Below are positions 43,750 to 52,165 of a stretch of DNA of 64,000 nt, one piece after another; position 1 is the first letter of the stretch, and each line of letters starts with the position of its first letter. The stretch lies in the NCBI GenBank assembly GCA_963734665.1, contig CAVTIR010000003.1:186001-250000 (forward strand). Direction: 5' to 3'. A program made the position numbers and the translations under genes. Source of the DNA: Trebonia sp963734665. GTDB taxonomy: Bacteria > Actinomycetota > Actinomycetes > Streptosporangiales > Streptosporangiaceae. Under the pieces are notes generated by a model. That model made no database searches. It was not told the DNA's origin and was given only the letters and a program-made list of their open reading frames with translations.

Positions 43750-43991
43750 TCACTCAAGAGTTGCCCGCTCCTTCATAAACGCACAGGCCGATGGTCGCCA
43801 GTGCTCCCGTACAAGTGTTAGGCCTCGCCGTCTCCCTATGCTGGGCACGCTCGGCAGACTTTAGCAACGCCGAATTGGCATTGAAATTGGCGGCTGCCCC
43901 GGAATCACCTGGATTCCTTGCGGCAGGCCGTGCGGCTTTCCCGCCCGGTCGGCTTCAGTCAGCAGTGCTGTTCAGGTAAGAGTCGCCGTTC

Positions 43992-43995
43992 CTAG
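43992..43995. repeat. Target-site duplication, left (CTAG)
   Basis: CTAG at 43992-43995 and again at 49283-49286, directly outside the terminal inverted repeats. Four-base YTAR/CTAG duplications are characteristic of the IS701 family. Confidence 0.85.
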
Positions 43996-44014
43996 TAGTA
44001 CGGCAGCCGCACTT
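43996..44014 (+). repeat. Terminal inverted repeat, left
   Basis: TAGTACGGCAGCCGCACTT, exactly complementary to 49264-49282. The transposase stop codon lies 3 bp inside. Confidence 0.9.
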
Positions 44015-44016
44015 TG

Positions 44017-45426
44017 CTAGCTGACCAGGGGGATCTCGGCGTCGCAGGCGAGTCTGGCGCGTTTGTGGAACCATCGTGAGCGGGCCTGATGGCGGCGGGT
44101 CCATGCGTTCCAGTGGATGACGTGCCACGCGGGCGGGGGCCGGGTGGTGAGGCCGGCGAGCAGGCGCTTGATCTCCGGGATGGTCAGCGGGATCATGCCC
44201 GGTTCCGGCGGTGGCGGCTGATCGGGCCTGACCGGGGGCGGCGCCTGGGTATCGGTGCGGTCGCGCAGGAGCGCGGCGGTGACGGCGCAGACGGCCAGGG
44301 CGGCCATGACCATCACGGCGTGACGGAGGATCGCGGTGTACAGCCGGGCCTGGCACTGGTCGAGCCCGAAGCAGTCCTTGCCGAACTCGAAATCTTCTTC
44401 TACTGGCCATCGGATCCCGGCGGCGCGGATCAGCCTGGTCTTTGTCAGGATCTGCCCGTCGGGTACGTAGCAGTAGTGAAAGGCCAGGTCGCCGGTCTTG
44501 AAGTGGCGGCGGATGAGCAGGTGGTGGCGCGGGGAGGCGGTGGCCAGCCACGCCCAGGCGTACCACCGCTCGCCCTTGGAGCCGCTCCCGGCGGAGCGGA
44601 CCTCCCACCGCTGGCTGTGCTTCAGCAGCGGCTTGACCGCGTCTGCGCAGGTCAGTTTGGTACCGGCCGCGGGCGTGATCATGAAGTTCGACGGGACCCG
44701 CAGCACGTACGCCTGGCCTTCGGCCTCGAAGTGCTCGCGCAGCTCGGTGCAGTTGCCGTATACCTCGTCCCCGCAGTAGAAGTCCGGCCGGATCCCGTCG
44801 TCGGCGGCGTCCTTGCTGATGTCGATGGCCAGCTGTCCCTTGGTGCGGAACTCAAGGTTCAGCGGCAGCCCCGTGACCAGCGATCTGACCGGATCGTCGA
44901 TGTGCTCGCGGGGGATCCACTGCCGGGCGCCGATCAGCGCGTGCCCGGTGCCTTCCCGCACGTAGGACAGGTGCACGGTGTTGATCCCGTTCGCGACCCG
45001 GCCCGCGCACCCCAGGTACTGCCGCTTGACCCCGCAGGTGGCCTCGCCGGCCTTTTCCTGACCGGTCTCGTCGATCGCCCCGATCACCAGGCCGCCCCGC
45101 CGTCTCCCGCGCCGGGCCGCCTGTTCCAGCCCGACCACCGCGAACCGGCGCACCACGCCCATCGCGGCGAAGGTGTCCCAGCTGGCGTGATTGAGCAGCC
45201 GCTGAGTCTTATCCGGCGTCTTGTCCCCGGCGTGCCGGGCGATGCTCCACCCGTTGCGCTGCGGCAGTTCGCTCATCACCGCGGCGGCGTACTTGCCTGC
45301 CTGCAGCCATGGCTCGGTCCGGGCGAAACATGGCCGCAGCAGCGCCAGCCGCTCGCCCCGTTTCCGCAGCGCCAGCCGGGCTCCTATGGTGCCGATAGCA
45401 GCCGCCGTCCAGGATGCGATAACCAC
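44017..45426 (-). CDS. IS701-family DDE transposase
   Basis: 469 aa from a GTG at 45426. Catalytic triad regions are visible: GLVIGAIDETGQEKAG (first Asp), DFYCGDEVYGNCTELREHFE (second Asp), and WPVEEDFEFGKDCFGLDQ (Glu). The YRRRGLV-type N-terminus is replaced by LPQRNGWSIARHAGDKTPDKTQRLLNHASWD, typical of IS701 DNA-binding parts. RVANGINTVHLSYVREGTGHALI is also a family block. The frame is intact, with no stop or shift, so the enzyme may be active. It ends next to the left inverted repeat. Confidence 0.93.
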   Translation of the reverse strand: MVIASWTAAAIGTIGARLALRKRGERLALLRPCFARTEPWLQAGKYAAAVMSELPQRNGWSIARHAGDKTPDKTQRLLNHASWDTFAAMGVVRRFAVVGLEQAARRGRRRGGLVIGAIDETGQEKAGEATCGVKRQYLGCAGRVANGINTVHLSYVREGTGHALIGARQWIPREHIDDPVRSLVTGLPLNLEFRTKGQLAIDISKDAADDGIRPDFYCGDEVYGNCTELREHFEAEGQAYVLRVPSNFMITPAAGTKLTCADAVKPLLKHSQRWEVRSAGSGSKGERWYAWAWLATASPRHHLLIRRHFKTGDLAFHYCYVPDGQILTKTRLIRAAGIRWPVEEDFEFGKDCFGLDQCQARLYTAILRHAVMVMAALAVCAVTAALLRDRTDTQAPPPVRPDQPPPPEPGMIPLTIPEIKRLLAGLTTRPPPAWHVIHWNAWTRRHQARSRWFHKRARLACDAEIPLVS

Positions 45427-45453
45427 ACAGGTTGCCGTGGTGGGACTGCGGGT

Positions 45454-46227
45454 TCAGGTGATGTCGCGGCTGAGGCGGTGCGCTGTGACGGCGGAGAGAA
45501 TCACCAGGACAGCGGCGAGGATGCCGGTCATCGCGGCGAACGGCAGGGGGTGGATCCCGTTCGGCAGCGGCGGCATCCCGGCCCGGCTGTCGGCGCCCGC
45601 CATAGTCATCGCGCCGAGTAGTGGCAGGAACCGGGCTGCGGACGTGGATACCCCGGCCAGGATCTGCTCGACGGCCAGGCACCACACGAACACCGTTACG
45701 ATGGCGCCGATCTGGGCGCTGATCAGCGAGCCGACGACCGCGCCGAGGCCGGCCAGCAGGGCCGCGCCGAGTATCGCTCCAGCGGCGTACCGGGCGAAGT
45801 CGCCGCCGTTCAGGGCGATGTGATAGCCCTTTCCTGATGCTGACATCAGGCCCATGCCGGTGGCGATGGCGGCGGCGACGGCGCCGAACACCGCGCCCGC
45901 CGTGATGGCGGCGATCGTCTTGGCGGCCATGACCCGGACCCGGTCTGGCTGGTCGAGGTAGGTGTCGGTGATCGTCTTGTGCCGGAATTCGCCGCTGGAG
46001 ACGGTGGCGCCGAACGCCGCGGCGGTGAGCATCGCGAAGCCGGTGTTGGTGACGATGTCCCGCAGCCCGGCGGCGGTCGCCAGCGACGGCACCATCGAGC
46101 CGGTGCCGGCCTGGGCGGAGAGCACGATGGTGACCATCGCGGTCAGCCCGGCCGCGATGCCGAGGAAGCCGTAGGTCATCCGGGTGGTGGTCATCTTGTA
46201 CAGCTCGGCGCGGATCGCGGTGATCAT
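45454..46227 (-). CDS. ABC-2 permease (transposon cargo)
   Basis: 257 aa from the ATG at 46227, which overlaps the stop of the upstream gene as ATGA. MITAIRAELYKMTTTRMTYGFLGIAAGL, FGATVSSGEFRHKTITDTYLDQPDRVRVMAAKTIAA and six membrane segments fit ABC-2 permeases that pair with DrrA-like ATPases. It is probably the partner of the ATPase encoded directly upstream. Last gene of the cargo operon, 27 bp before the transposase start. Confidence 0.88.
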   Translation of the reverse strand: MITAIRAELYKMTTTRMTYGFLGIAAGLTAMVTIVLSAQAGTGSMVPSLATAAGLRDIVTNTGFAMLTAAAFGATVSSGEFRHKTITDTYLDQPDRVRVMAAKTIAAITAGAVFGAVAAAIATGMGLMSASGKGYHIALNGGDFARYAAGAILGAALLAGLGAVVGSLISAQIGAIVTVFVWCLAVEQILAGVSTSAARFLPLLGAMTMAGADSRAGMPPLPNGIHPLPFAAMTGILAAVLVILSAVTAHRLSRDIT

Positions 46228-47741
46228 CGTGTGCCTTCCTTCCCGGTGATGCTGAGGAAAAGGTCTTCCAGGGTGGTGTCCTCGCGGATCAGGTCCGCGA
46301 TCGGCCCGGCGGCGACCAGTCGGCCGCGGTTGATGATCACCACGTGGTCGGCGGTCTGCGCGACCTCGGTGAGCAGGTGGCTGGACACGAAGACGGTGCG
46401 GCCCTCGGCGGCGAGGCCGCGCAGGAAGCCGCGCAGCCACTTGACGCCTTCGGGGTCCAGCCCGTTGGCGGGTTCGTCGAGGATGAGCACCCGCGGGTCG
46501 CTGATCATCGCTGCGGCAAGGCCGAGCCGCTGCCGCATGCCGAGCGAGTAGGTTCCGATCCTGCTGCCGGCGCTGCCGGCGAGGTCCACTCTGGCCAGCA
46601 GTTCGTCGGCACGGGCCCCGTCGGCGCCCCGGGCCAGCGCCCGCGCCCGCAGATGGCCGCGGCCGGTGCGGCCTGGATGGAAGCCGGTTGCCTCCAGCGA
46701 CGCGCCGACGCTGTTCCTGACGTCGCGGTAGGGGCGGCCGTTGATGGTGGCGATGCCCGCGGTGGGCATGACCAGGCCGAGCAGCATGCGCAGCGTGGTG
46801 GTTTTGCCCGCGCCGTTCGGGCCGAGGAAGGCGGTCACGGTGCCCTCGCCGACGCTGAAGCTGAGATCGTCTACCGCGGGGACCGGGCCGAAGCGCTTGG
46901 TCAGCCCGCGGACCTCTATGACAGACATGCCGGATAACTCCTTGATTGATCGGAAGGATGCCACCGTGGCGGGGATCAGCACCGCCGCGGCCACGGCGAG
47001 GGCGATAATCGTCCTGGCCTGCTGGCCCGGCTCGTAGCCGGAGTTCAGCAGCGCCTGGCCCGTGGTGATCACGTACGCGGCGGGGTTGACCGTGGCGACC
47101 GCCTGCAGCCAGCCGGGCTGCAGGCGCAGCGGGAAGAAAGCCGAGGACATGAACAGCACCGGCAGGGTGAGGAAGAACCCGAGTGCCATCGTGAGCTCGG
47201 CGCTGCGGGTGCGCAGGGCGATCAGGTTCGGCACCGACGCCCAGATGACGCCGAACGCCGTGCCGTAGGCGAGCAGGACGAGTGCGCCGCCCGTTCCGGT
47301 GGCGAACCGCGCGCCCATCGCGGCCGCCGCCAGCTCGATGACGATGCCCTGGGCGAGCATCGTCCACAAGTCCGCCCAGACCCTCCCGGCGAGGATGGCC
47401 GCCCGCGGTACCGGGCTGGTGAGGAGCTTGTCCATCATTCCGGTGTCGATGTCGGTCATCGTTGCCATGCCCGATTGCAGCGCGGTGAACAGCATCGACA
47501 GCACCAGCATGCTGGGGGTGAAGAAGGTCAGGTAGTCGTGATATCCCTGGGCCCGGAACGCCGGGTCGGCGGCGAGTCCGCGGAATGTCTGGGAGAACAG
47601 CGCCAGCCAGGCCAGCGGCTGCAGCAGCGCGACCGCCAGCAGCATCGGCGCCCGCACGTTCCTGGCGATGTTGCGGCCCCCGATGAAGGCGAAGATGCGC
47701 GCCGGCGCCCGTGTGCCAGCCGGTGCCGCTGCCGCGCTCAC
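46224..47741 (-). CDS. ABC-2 permease fused in frame to an ABC ATPase (transposon cargo)
   Basis: 505 aa. Residues 1-270: a DrrB-like permease (FIGGRNIARNVRAPMLLAVALLQPLAWLALFSQTFRG, GMMDKLLTSPVPRAAILAGRVWADL, FLTLPVLFMSSAFFPL). Residues 272-505: an ATPase (MSVIEVRGLTKRFGPV, GPNGAGKTT, YSLGMRQRLGLA, LILDEPANGLDPEG). No stop separates them. However, AAGGAG lies 9 nt before the ATG at 46928 that starts MSVIEV, so the ATPase can also be made separately. GTG start at 47741, overlapping the upstream stop. One explanation is loss of the permease stop codon from an original two-gene layout. Confidence 0.85.
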   Translation of the reverse strand: MSAAAAPAGTRAPARIFAFIGGRNIARNVRAPMLLAVALLQPLAWLALFSQTFRGLAADPAFRAQGYHDYLTFFTPSMLVLSMLFTALQSGMATMTDIDTGMMDKLLTSPVPRAAILAGRVWADLWTMLAQGIVIELAAAAMGARFATGTGGALVLLAYGTAFGVIWASVPNLIALRTRSAELTMALGFFLTLPVLFMSSAFFPLRLQPGWLQAVATVNPAAYVITTGQALLNSGYEPGQQARTIIALAVAAAVLIPATVASFRSIKELSGMSVIEVRGLTKRFGPVPAVDDLSFSVGEGTVTAFLGPNGAGKTTTLRMLLGLVMPTAGIATINGRPYRDVRNSVGASLEATGFHPGRTGRGHLRARALARGADGARADELLARVDLAGSAGSRIGTYSLGMRQRLGLAAAMISDPRVLILDEPANGLDPEGVKWLRGFLRGLAAEGRTVFVSSHLLTEVAQTADHVVIINRGRLVAAGPIADLIREDTTLEDLFLSITGKEGTR

Positions 47742-48547
47742 CGGCGCCGCCTGGAGTGCGCGGCGGCGAAGATGCCGCTCGCGGCGTGCCGGGCCGGCGG
47801 GTCGCTGCGCGGCCGGCTGCCGGTGTGCTTGAGGAACACGTCGTCGAGGGATGCCTGCGGGCCGAGGTCCTCCTTGAGCGCCCGTGGCGTCCCCTCGGCG
47901 GCCAGCCTGCCGGCGTCGATGATCGCCACCAGGTCGCAGATCCGGTCGGCTTCCTCCAGGTACTGGGTGGTGAGCACGATCGCCATCCCGTCGTCGCGGT
48001 ACCGCCGCAGCTGTGCCCACAGCGCGGCGCGTGACTGCGGGTCCAGCCCGGTCGTCGGCTCGTCGAGGAACAGCACCCGGGGGCGCTTCACGAGCGCGAG
48101 CGCCAAGTCCAGCCGCCGCCGCATCCCACCTGACAGCCGGCCCGCGCGGGTACCCGCCACGTCCCCGAGGCCGGACGCCGCCAGCACCCCGGCGCCGCGC
48201 CGCCACGCCTCGCCGTGCGGCAGGCCGTGCAGCATGCCGTGGAACGCGGCGTTCTCGGCCGCGGTCAGGTCATCGTCGATCCCGGTGGACTGCCCGGCAT
48301 AGCCGATCACCCGGCGGACATTCCCTGGCTGGCGCGCCACGTCGAAGCCGCAGACCCGGGCGGCCCCCGAGGTCGGCTTCAGCAGCGTGACTAGGATCCG
48401 CACCGTGGTGGTCTTTCCCGAGCCGTTCGGCCCGAGCAGGCCGAAAACCATCCCTGGGGCGACCGCGAACGAGATGCCGTCGACGGCCGGGCCGCCGCCC
48501 TTGTACACCTTCACCAGGTTCTCAGCTTCGAGAGCTAGAATGGGCAT
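47738..48547 (-). CDS. DrrA-like ABC exporter ATPase (transposon cargo)
   Basis: 269 aa: LEAENLVKVYKGGGPAVDGISFAVAPGMVFGLLGPNGSGKTTTVRIL (Walker A), LSGGMRRRLDLALALVKRPRVLFLDEPTTGLDPQSR (signature and Walker B), VLTTQYLEEADRICDLVAIIDAGRLAAEGTP, SLDDVFLKHTGS. Fits daunorubicin-resistance-type ATPases. Partner permease is the first half of the next gene. The ATG at 48547 lies 7 bp from the palindromic operator, so the message has a very short leader. Confidence 0.92.
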   Translation of the reverse strand: MPILALEAENLVKVYKGGGPAVDGISFAVAPGMVFGLLGPNGSGKTTTVRILVTLLKPTSGAARVCGFDVARQPGNVRRVIGYAGQSTGIDDDLTAAENAAFHGMLHGLPHGEAWRRGAGVLAASGLGDVAGTRAGRLSGGMRRRLDLALALVKRPRVLFLDEPTTGLDPQSRAALWAQLRRYRDDGMAIVLTTQYLEEADRICDLVAIIDAGRLAAEGTPRALKEDLGPQASLDDVFLKHTGSRPRSDPPARHAASGIFAAAHSRRRR

Positions 48548-48578
48548 GTGCCCAAAACTATGGGCGAACGCCCATAGT
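48541..48578. promoter_or_regulatory. Palindromic TetR operator between exporter and regulator
   Basis: AACTATGGGC-GAAC-GCCCATAGTT at 48555-48578 is a perfect 10-bp-arm palindrome, just before the exporter ATG and 46 bp before the TetR gene. Next to it GGGCA-TG-TGCCC (48541-48552) repeats the GGGC half-site and overlaps the exporter start codon. Repression of both directions by the TetR protein is the natural reading. Confidence 0.8.
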
Positions 48579-48623
48579 TGTCAAGCCGCCTACTGACCTT
48601 GCCTGGAACCAGTTCTCCTGAGG

Positions 48624-49226
48624 ATGCCGATGCGTGGAGTGCGGACACCGGAACTGCACGAGCAGATGTTCGCCGCGGCCGAGCGGATCATGGCCCGCGA
48701 CGGCGTCGCGGGCCTGACCAGCCGTGCCATCACCGACGAGGCCGGATGCGCCAAAGGCGTCCTGCACAACCACTTCGACGGCCTGGACGGCTTCCTCGCC
48801 GAGTTCGCCGTGGACCGCGTGCACCGCACGGAGGACGCCGTGTCCGGCCTGCCGGCACAGGCCGGGCACCGCACGGTGAGCGACAATCTGGTCGCCGCGG
48901 CGCTCACCGTGTTCGGCTCAGGCGCGACGCAGATAGCGGCCCTCATCACGGCCAGGCCAGCGCTGGCGGCGCGCGTGCTGACGGCGCTCGGGCCCGATGG
49001 CCAGCCATTCGGCGAGATCCAGGCGGCGTTCACCAGCTACCTGCGGACCGAGCAGGAACTAGACCGGCTCCCGGCGACCATCGACGCCGACACGGTAGCC
49101 TTCACCTTGATCGGAGCCGTGCACCACCTGTTCTTCACCGCCAGCGGCTCCGAACCCGACCCCGACCGGGTCCGAGGGATCGTCACCACCCTGCTCGGCG
49201 ATGCTCATAGCCAGGCCGGAACCTGA
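48624..49226 (+). CDS. TetR-family regulator of the transposon-borne exporter
   Basis: 200 aa. N-terminal HTH ELHEQMFAAAERIMARDGVAGLTSRAITDEAGCAKGVLHNHFDGLDGFLAEFAVDR, then a helical ligand-binding domain. It is divergent from the ABC genes over a perfect palindrome, the usual arrangement of TetR repressors with drug exporters. Starts at 48624 or at the second ATG, 48630. Ends 38 bp before the right inverted repeat, inside the transposon. Confidence 0.92.
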   Translation: MPMRGVRTPELHEQMFAAAERIMARDGVAGLTSRAITDEAGCAKGVLHNHFDGLDGFLAEFAVDRVHRTEDAVSGLPAQAGHRTVSDNLVAAALTVFGSGATQIAALITARPALAARVLTALGPDGQPFGEIQAAFTSYLRTEQELDRLPATIDADTVAFTLIGAVHHLFFTASGSEPDPDRVRGIVTTLLGDAHSQAGT

Positions 49227-49263
49227 CAGCCACGCCAGGCACCTTCGCCCAGCTCACAGCACC

Positions 49264-49282
49264 AAGTGCGGCTGCCGTACTA
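49264..49282 (-). repeat. Terminal inverted repeat, right
   Basis: Exact reverse complement of 43996-44014; followed by the second CTAG at 49283-49286. Confidence 0.9.
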
Positions 49283-49307
49283 CTAGGTCGCGGTCGCAGT
49301 CGCGGCC

Positions 49308-50028
49308 TTAGCTGAGCGGCGCGCGGAGGAAGCCGGTCACCGCGGCGGCAAACTCGGCTGGCCGCGCGGCGTGGACCAGGTGCCCGGCCGGGATGGTGAC
49401 CAGTTCGCAGTCCGGGATCAGCGCGGCCATGTCCGCGAGCTGGCTCTGGTCTACGTGGCTGCCTGGGCCGCCCGCGATGATGAGTGCCGGGGCTTGAATA
49501 TGCCGGAGGGCATCGCGCCAGGCGTGGACCTGGGGCGCGGTGAACTCGTTACTCAGCGCCGTCACATCCCAGTCAAACGGCAGCGGGCCCTCGGGACGGG
49601 CGACAGCCCGCCGTGCGCGGGGCCACGGCGGCGCGGGCTCCTCCAGGATGAGGCGGGCGACACGGTCCGGGTAACGTGCCGCGTATAGGTAAACGGGCGG
49701 CCCGCCTACCGAGTGGCCGCATAGCGCCACCTGGTCCAGGCCTAGCGCGTCGAGGGATGTGGCCAGGTCGGTGGTGAGCTGCTCGATCGTGTAAGAGCCT
49801 GGCCAGTCACTGGCCCCGTGTCCGCGCAGGTCCGGGGCGTACACGCGCCACGACGGCGCGAGTACCTCCGCGACCGGCGCCCAGTCCGAGGATGCCTCGG
49901 AGGGGCGCACCACCGACCGCGTGCAGCAGCACCACCGGCGGTGCGTCGGCAGGTCCCCAGGTCTGGTACGCGACCCGTACCCCGCCAGCCTGCACATGCC
50001 TTACCAGCCCAGATCGGGTGTCAGTCAC
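49308..50028 (-). pseudogene. Alpha/beta hydrolase, frameshifted
   Basis: From the GTG at 50028: VTDTRSGLVRHVQAGGVRVAYQTWGPADAPPVVLLHAVGG. Then the frame breaks near 49900 and SSDWAPVAEVLAPSWRVYAPDLRGHGASDWPGSYTIEQ, DQVALCGHSVGGPPVYLYAARYPDRVARLILEEPAPP (nucleophile GHSVGG) and VTIPAGHLVHAARPAEFAAAV (catalytic His) continue in another frame to 49308. All catalytic parts are present, so one indel separates this from a working gene. It lies directly beside the transposon. Confidence 0.8.
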
Positions 50029-50472
50029 CTGACTGACGGTATGTTCACAGATCCTCACCCGGCCAGCGATTCTGCCCAGGGCAGCGGCGAACTGAACGGG
50101 CGGCTGGGCACCGGCTCATCCTTCTTCACCGGCCCGACGGCGATCCCGCGTGTCAAGACGCAATGCTTCGCCGGCGAGGTGGGATAGGACGCGGGCCGCA
50201 GGGATCGGGCCGTCGAGATAGCGGTCGAAGCCGCTCTCAGGTTCCGGATAGGCCACCAGACTCAGGGAAACAGAAGCCGGATAATCCTGGCCGCCCGCGC
50301 TCTGTTCGGCCTTCGATGCACTTGGGCCGGCAGCACAACGAGTTGGGCGGGTCATCGAGATCGGTGCCATAGCCGCTGATCGACACGGTGTTTAGCCTTG
50401 AGGAGGCCTCCGCTGCCTGCTCGGCGGTGGCCTTCTCAAGTGAAACGCTCAAGGTCATCCGGGATGTGTGTC
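50029..50472. other. Intergenic stretch with unassigned frames
   Basis: Minus-strand frames here (for example KATAEQAAEASSRLNTVS near 50420 and ESGFDRYLDGPIPAARVLSH near 50200) look weakly protein-like but lie in different frames and match no family that I recognise. Possibly debris of one gene. The last 100 bp must hold the promoter of the following monooxygenase. Confidence 0.3.
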
Positions 50473-51720
50473 ATGGCTGGTAAGACGCCGAACGTCGTCA
50501 TCGTCGGAGCCGGGATCGGCGGCCTCACGCTGGCCTTGGAACTGCACGCCGCGGGAGTGCCGTGCGTACTGCTCGAAGCGTCGCCCGAGCTCGGTGAGCT
50601 GGGCGTGGGCATCAACCTGCTGCCGCACGCGACCAAGTCCCTGGCTCGCCTCGGCCTCCAGGAGGCGCTGGCCGAGGTCGCGGTAACCACCAGGGAATCC
50701 GTCTTCTACACCAGGCACGGCCAGCTCATCTACCGCGAGCCCGCCGGGCTGGCCGCCGGGTACGCGTGGCCGCAGTTCTCCGTACACCGGGGCGACCTGC
50801 AGCGGGTGCTCACGGACGCGGTGCGCGACCGACTCGGCGCCGACGTCATCCGTCTCGGTCACCGCGTCGTCGGCTTCACGCAGGACGACCGCACGGCCAC
50901 CGTGACCGTGGAGCACGCCGACGGCACCCGGTCGCAGGTCACCGGTGACGTGATGGTGGGGGCCGACGGTGTCCATTCCGTGCTGCGCAGTCAGTTGCAC
51001 CCGGAGGCGGGCAAGGCGCACTACACCGGCTACACGATGTGGCGCGGCACCACGGTGCACCCGCCGTTCCTGTCCGGCGCCAGCATGCTGCGGGCAGGCT
51101 GGCTGGCCACCGGCAAGATGGTCGTCTACCCGATCAGGGAGAACGTCGACGGGAACGGCAGCCAGTTGGTCAACTGGCTGGCCGAGGTCGAGTGCCCGGA
51201 GCCCGAGCAGCGCGACTGGACCCGCCGTGGCTACCTGGCGGACTTCATCAGCCATTTCGAAGACTGGCATTTCGACTGGCTGGACGTGCCCGCGCTGATC
51301 CGGGGCGCCGAGGAGATCCTGGAGTACCCCAGCGTCGACTCCGACCCCTTGCCCTGGTGGACCCAGGGCAAGGTGACCCTGCTCGGCGATGCCGCGCACC
51401 CGATGGTGCCGCGCGGCTCCAACGGCTCCGCGCAGGCGATCCTCGACGCTAAGGCGCTGGCGGCGCTGCTCGCCGACGACGGACTGTCACCGGAGGCGGC
51501 ACTGCTCGCCTACGACGAGGAACGCCGCGAGGCGACCGGCCGGGTGGTGCTCACCAACCGGCGCAACCCGCCGGACGCCCTGTTGCGCGTGGTGTACGAG
51601 CGCACCGGCGACCGGCCGTTCGACCGGCTCTCCGACGTCATCAGCGACGCCGAGATGACCGCGATGATGTCCGCCTACCGCGATGTCGCGGGCTTGTCCG
51701 CCGAGCACCTCGCCGGGTAA
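50473..51720 (+). CDS. FAD-dependent monooxygenase (PhzS-like)
   Basis: 415 aa from the ATG at 50473 (MAGKTPNVV). VVIVGAGIGGLTLALELHAAG (FAD GxGxxG), GVGINLLPHATKSLARLGL, HRGDLQRVLTDAV, VGADGVHSVLR (DG motif), TLLGDAAHPMVPRGSNGSAQAILDAKALAALL (GD motif). The PRGSNGSAQAILDA form is typical of the PhzS-like flavin-dependent oxidoreductases that hydroxylate aromatic or heteroaromatic acids. First gene of a plus-strand catabolic-looking cluster with an LLM remnant, a transporter remnant and OsmC remnant. Confidence 0.87.
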   Translation: MAGKTPNVVIVGAGIGGLTLALELHAAGVPCVLLEASPELGELGVGINLLPHATKSLARLGLQEALAEVAVTTRESVFYTRHGQLIYREPAGLAAGYAWPQFSVHRGDLQRVLTDAVRDRLGADVIRLGHRVVGFTQDDRTATVTVEHADGTRSQVTGDVMVGADGVHSVLRSQLHPEAGKAHYTGYTMWRGTTVHPPFLSGASMLRAGWLATGKMVVYPIRENVDGNGSQLVNWLAEVECPEPEQRDWTRRGYLADFISHFEDWHFDWLDVPALIRGAEEILEYPSVDSDPLPWWTQGKVTLLGDAAHPMVPRGSNGSAQAILDAKALAALLADDGLSPEAALLAYDEERREATGRVVLTNRRNPPDALLRVVYERTGDRPFDRLSDVISDAEMTAMMSAYRDVAGLSAEHLAG

Positions 51721-51721
51721 G

Positions 51722-52165
51722 CCAAAGGCTGCAGCCGCCAGCGGGCGCAGCGTCCGGGTGGTGATCAACCCGACAGTCGTCGCGCGTCCCACGAGGGCCG
51801 AGGCCGTCGCCTACTACCAGGCGATCGCCGACCACGCCGACCTGGAGTCCATCCGCAACTTCACCGGGCGCCACGCGGCCGGGGACAGCCAGTCCTGGCT
51901 GGAGCACTCGGCCCGCGGCCGGGCCATCGGCGGGCACCTGCACCTTGTCGGATCGGCAGCCGAGGTGGCCGGGCAGCTCGCCCGGCTCCACGAGGCCGGG
52001 ATTGACGGTGTCCAGCTGACCTTCTATGACTACCTGCCCGAGCTCGAGTACTTCGGGCAGGAGATCGTGCCACTCCTCGAAAAGGCCGGGCTCCGTCAGC
52101 CGGTACCGGGCGACCAAGCCGGCGTGACGGGGACGGAGACGACCGATGACCGCGACCACCACTAG
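51722..52165 (+). pseudogene. LLM flavin oxidoreductase, C-terminal fragment
   Basis: SVRVVINPTVVARPTRAEAVAYYQAIADHADLESIRNFTG, LVGSAAEVAGQLARLHEAGIDGVQLTFYDYLPELEYFGQEIVPLLEKAGLR: the last 140 residues of an LLM monooxygenase of about 370 aa. The first 200 or more residues, including the flavin site, are missing; similarity begins right after the stop of the upstream FAD monooxygenase. The last 20 bp overlap the transporter start. Confidence 0.8.

Larger units (their letters stand above)
43996..49282. mobile_element. IS701-family transposon carrying an ABC exporter and TetR regulator
   Basis: 5287 bp bounded by perfect 19-bp terminal inverted repeats, TAGTACGGCAGCCGCACTT at 43996-44014 and its reverse complement at 49264-49282, and flanked on both sides by CTAG. 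The transposase lies at the left end. No inverted-repeat copy was found just after the transposase (45427-45470), so the mobile unit includes the exporter genes and the TetR gene. Removing it joins 43991 to 49283 and restores a single CTAG between a cyclase gene and a hydrolase gene. Exact repeat identity suggests recent insertion. Confidence 0.88.

Noticed and set aside
45427..45470. Inner right end of a simple IS701 element just after the transposase
   Set aside because: The best similarity here (GGTTGCCGTGGTGGGACT) is far from the 19-bp repeat, whereas the copy at 49264-49282 is perfect and followed by CTAG.
44089..45621. 510-aa open frame on the plus strand
   Set aside because: Antisense to the IS701 transposase, without family motifs; a coding shadow.
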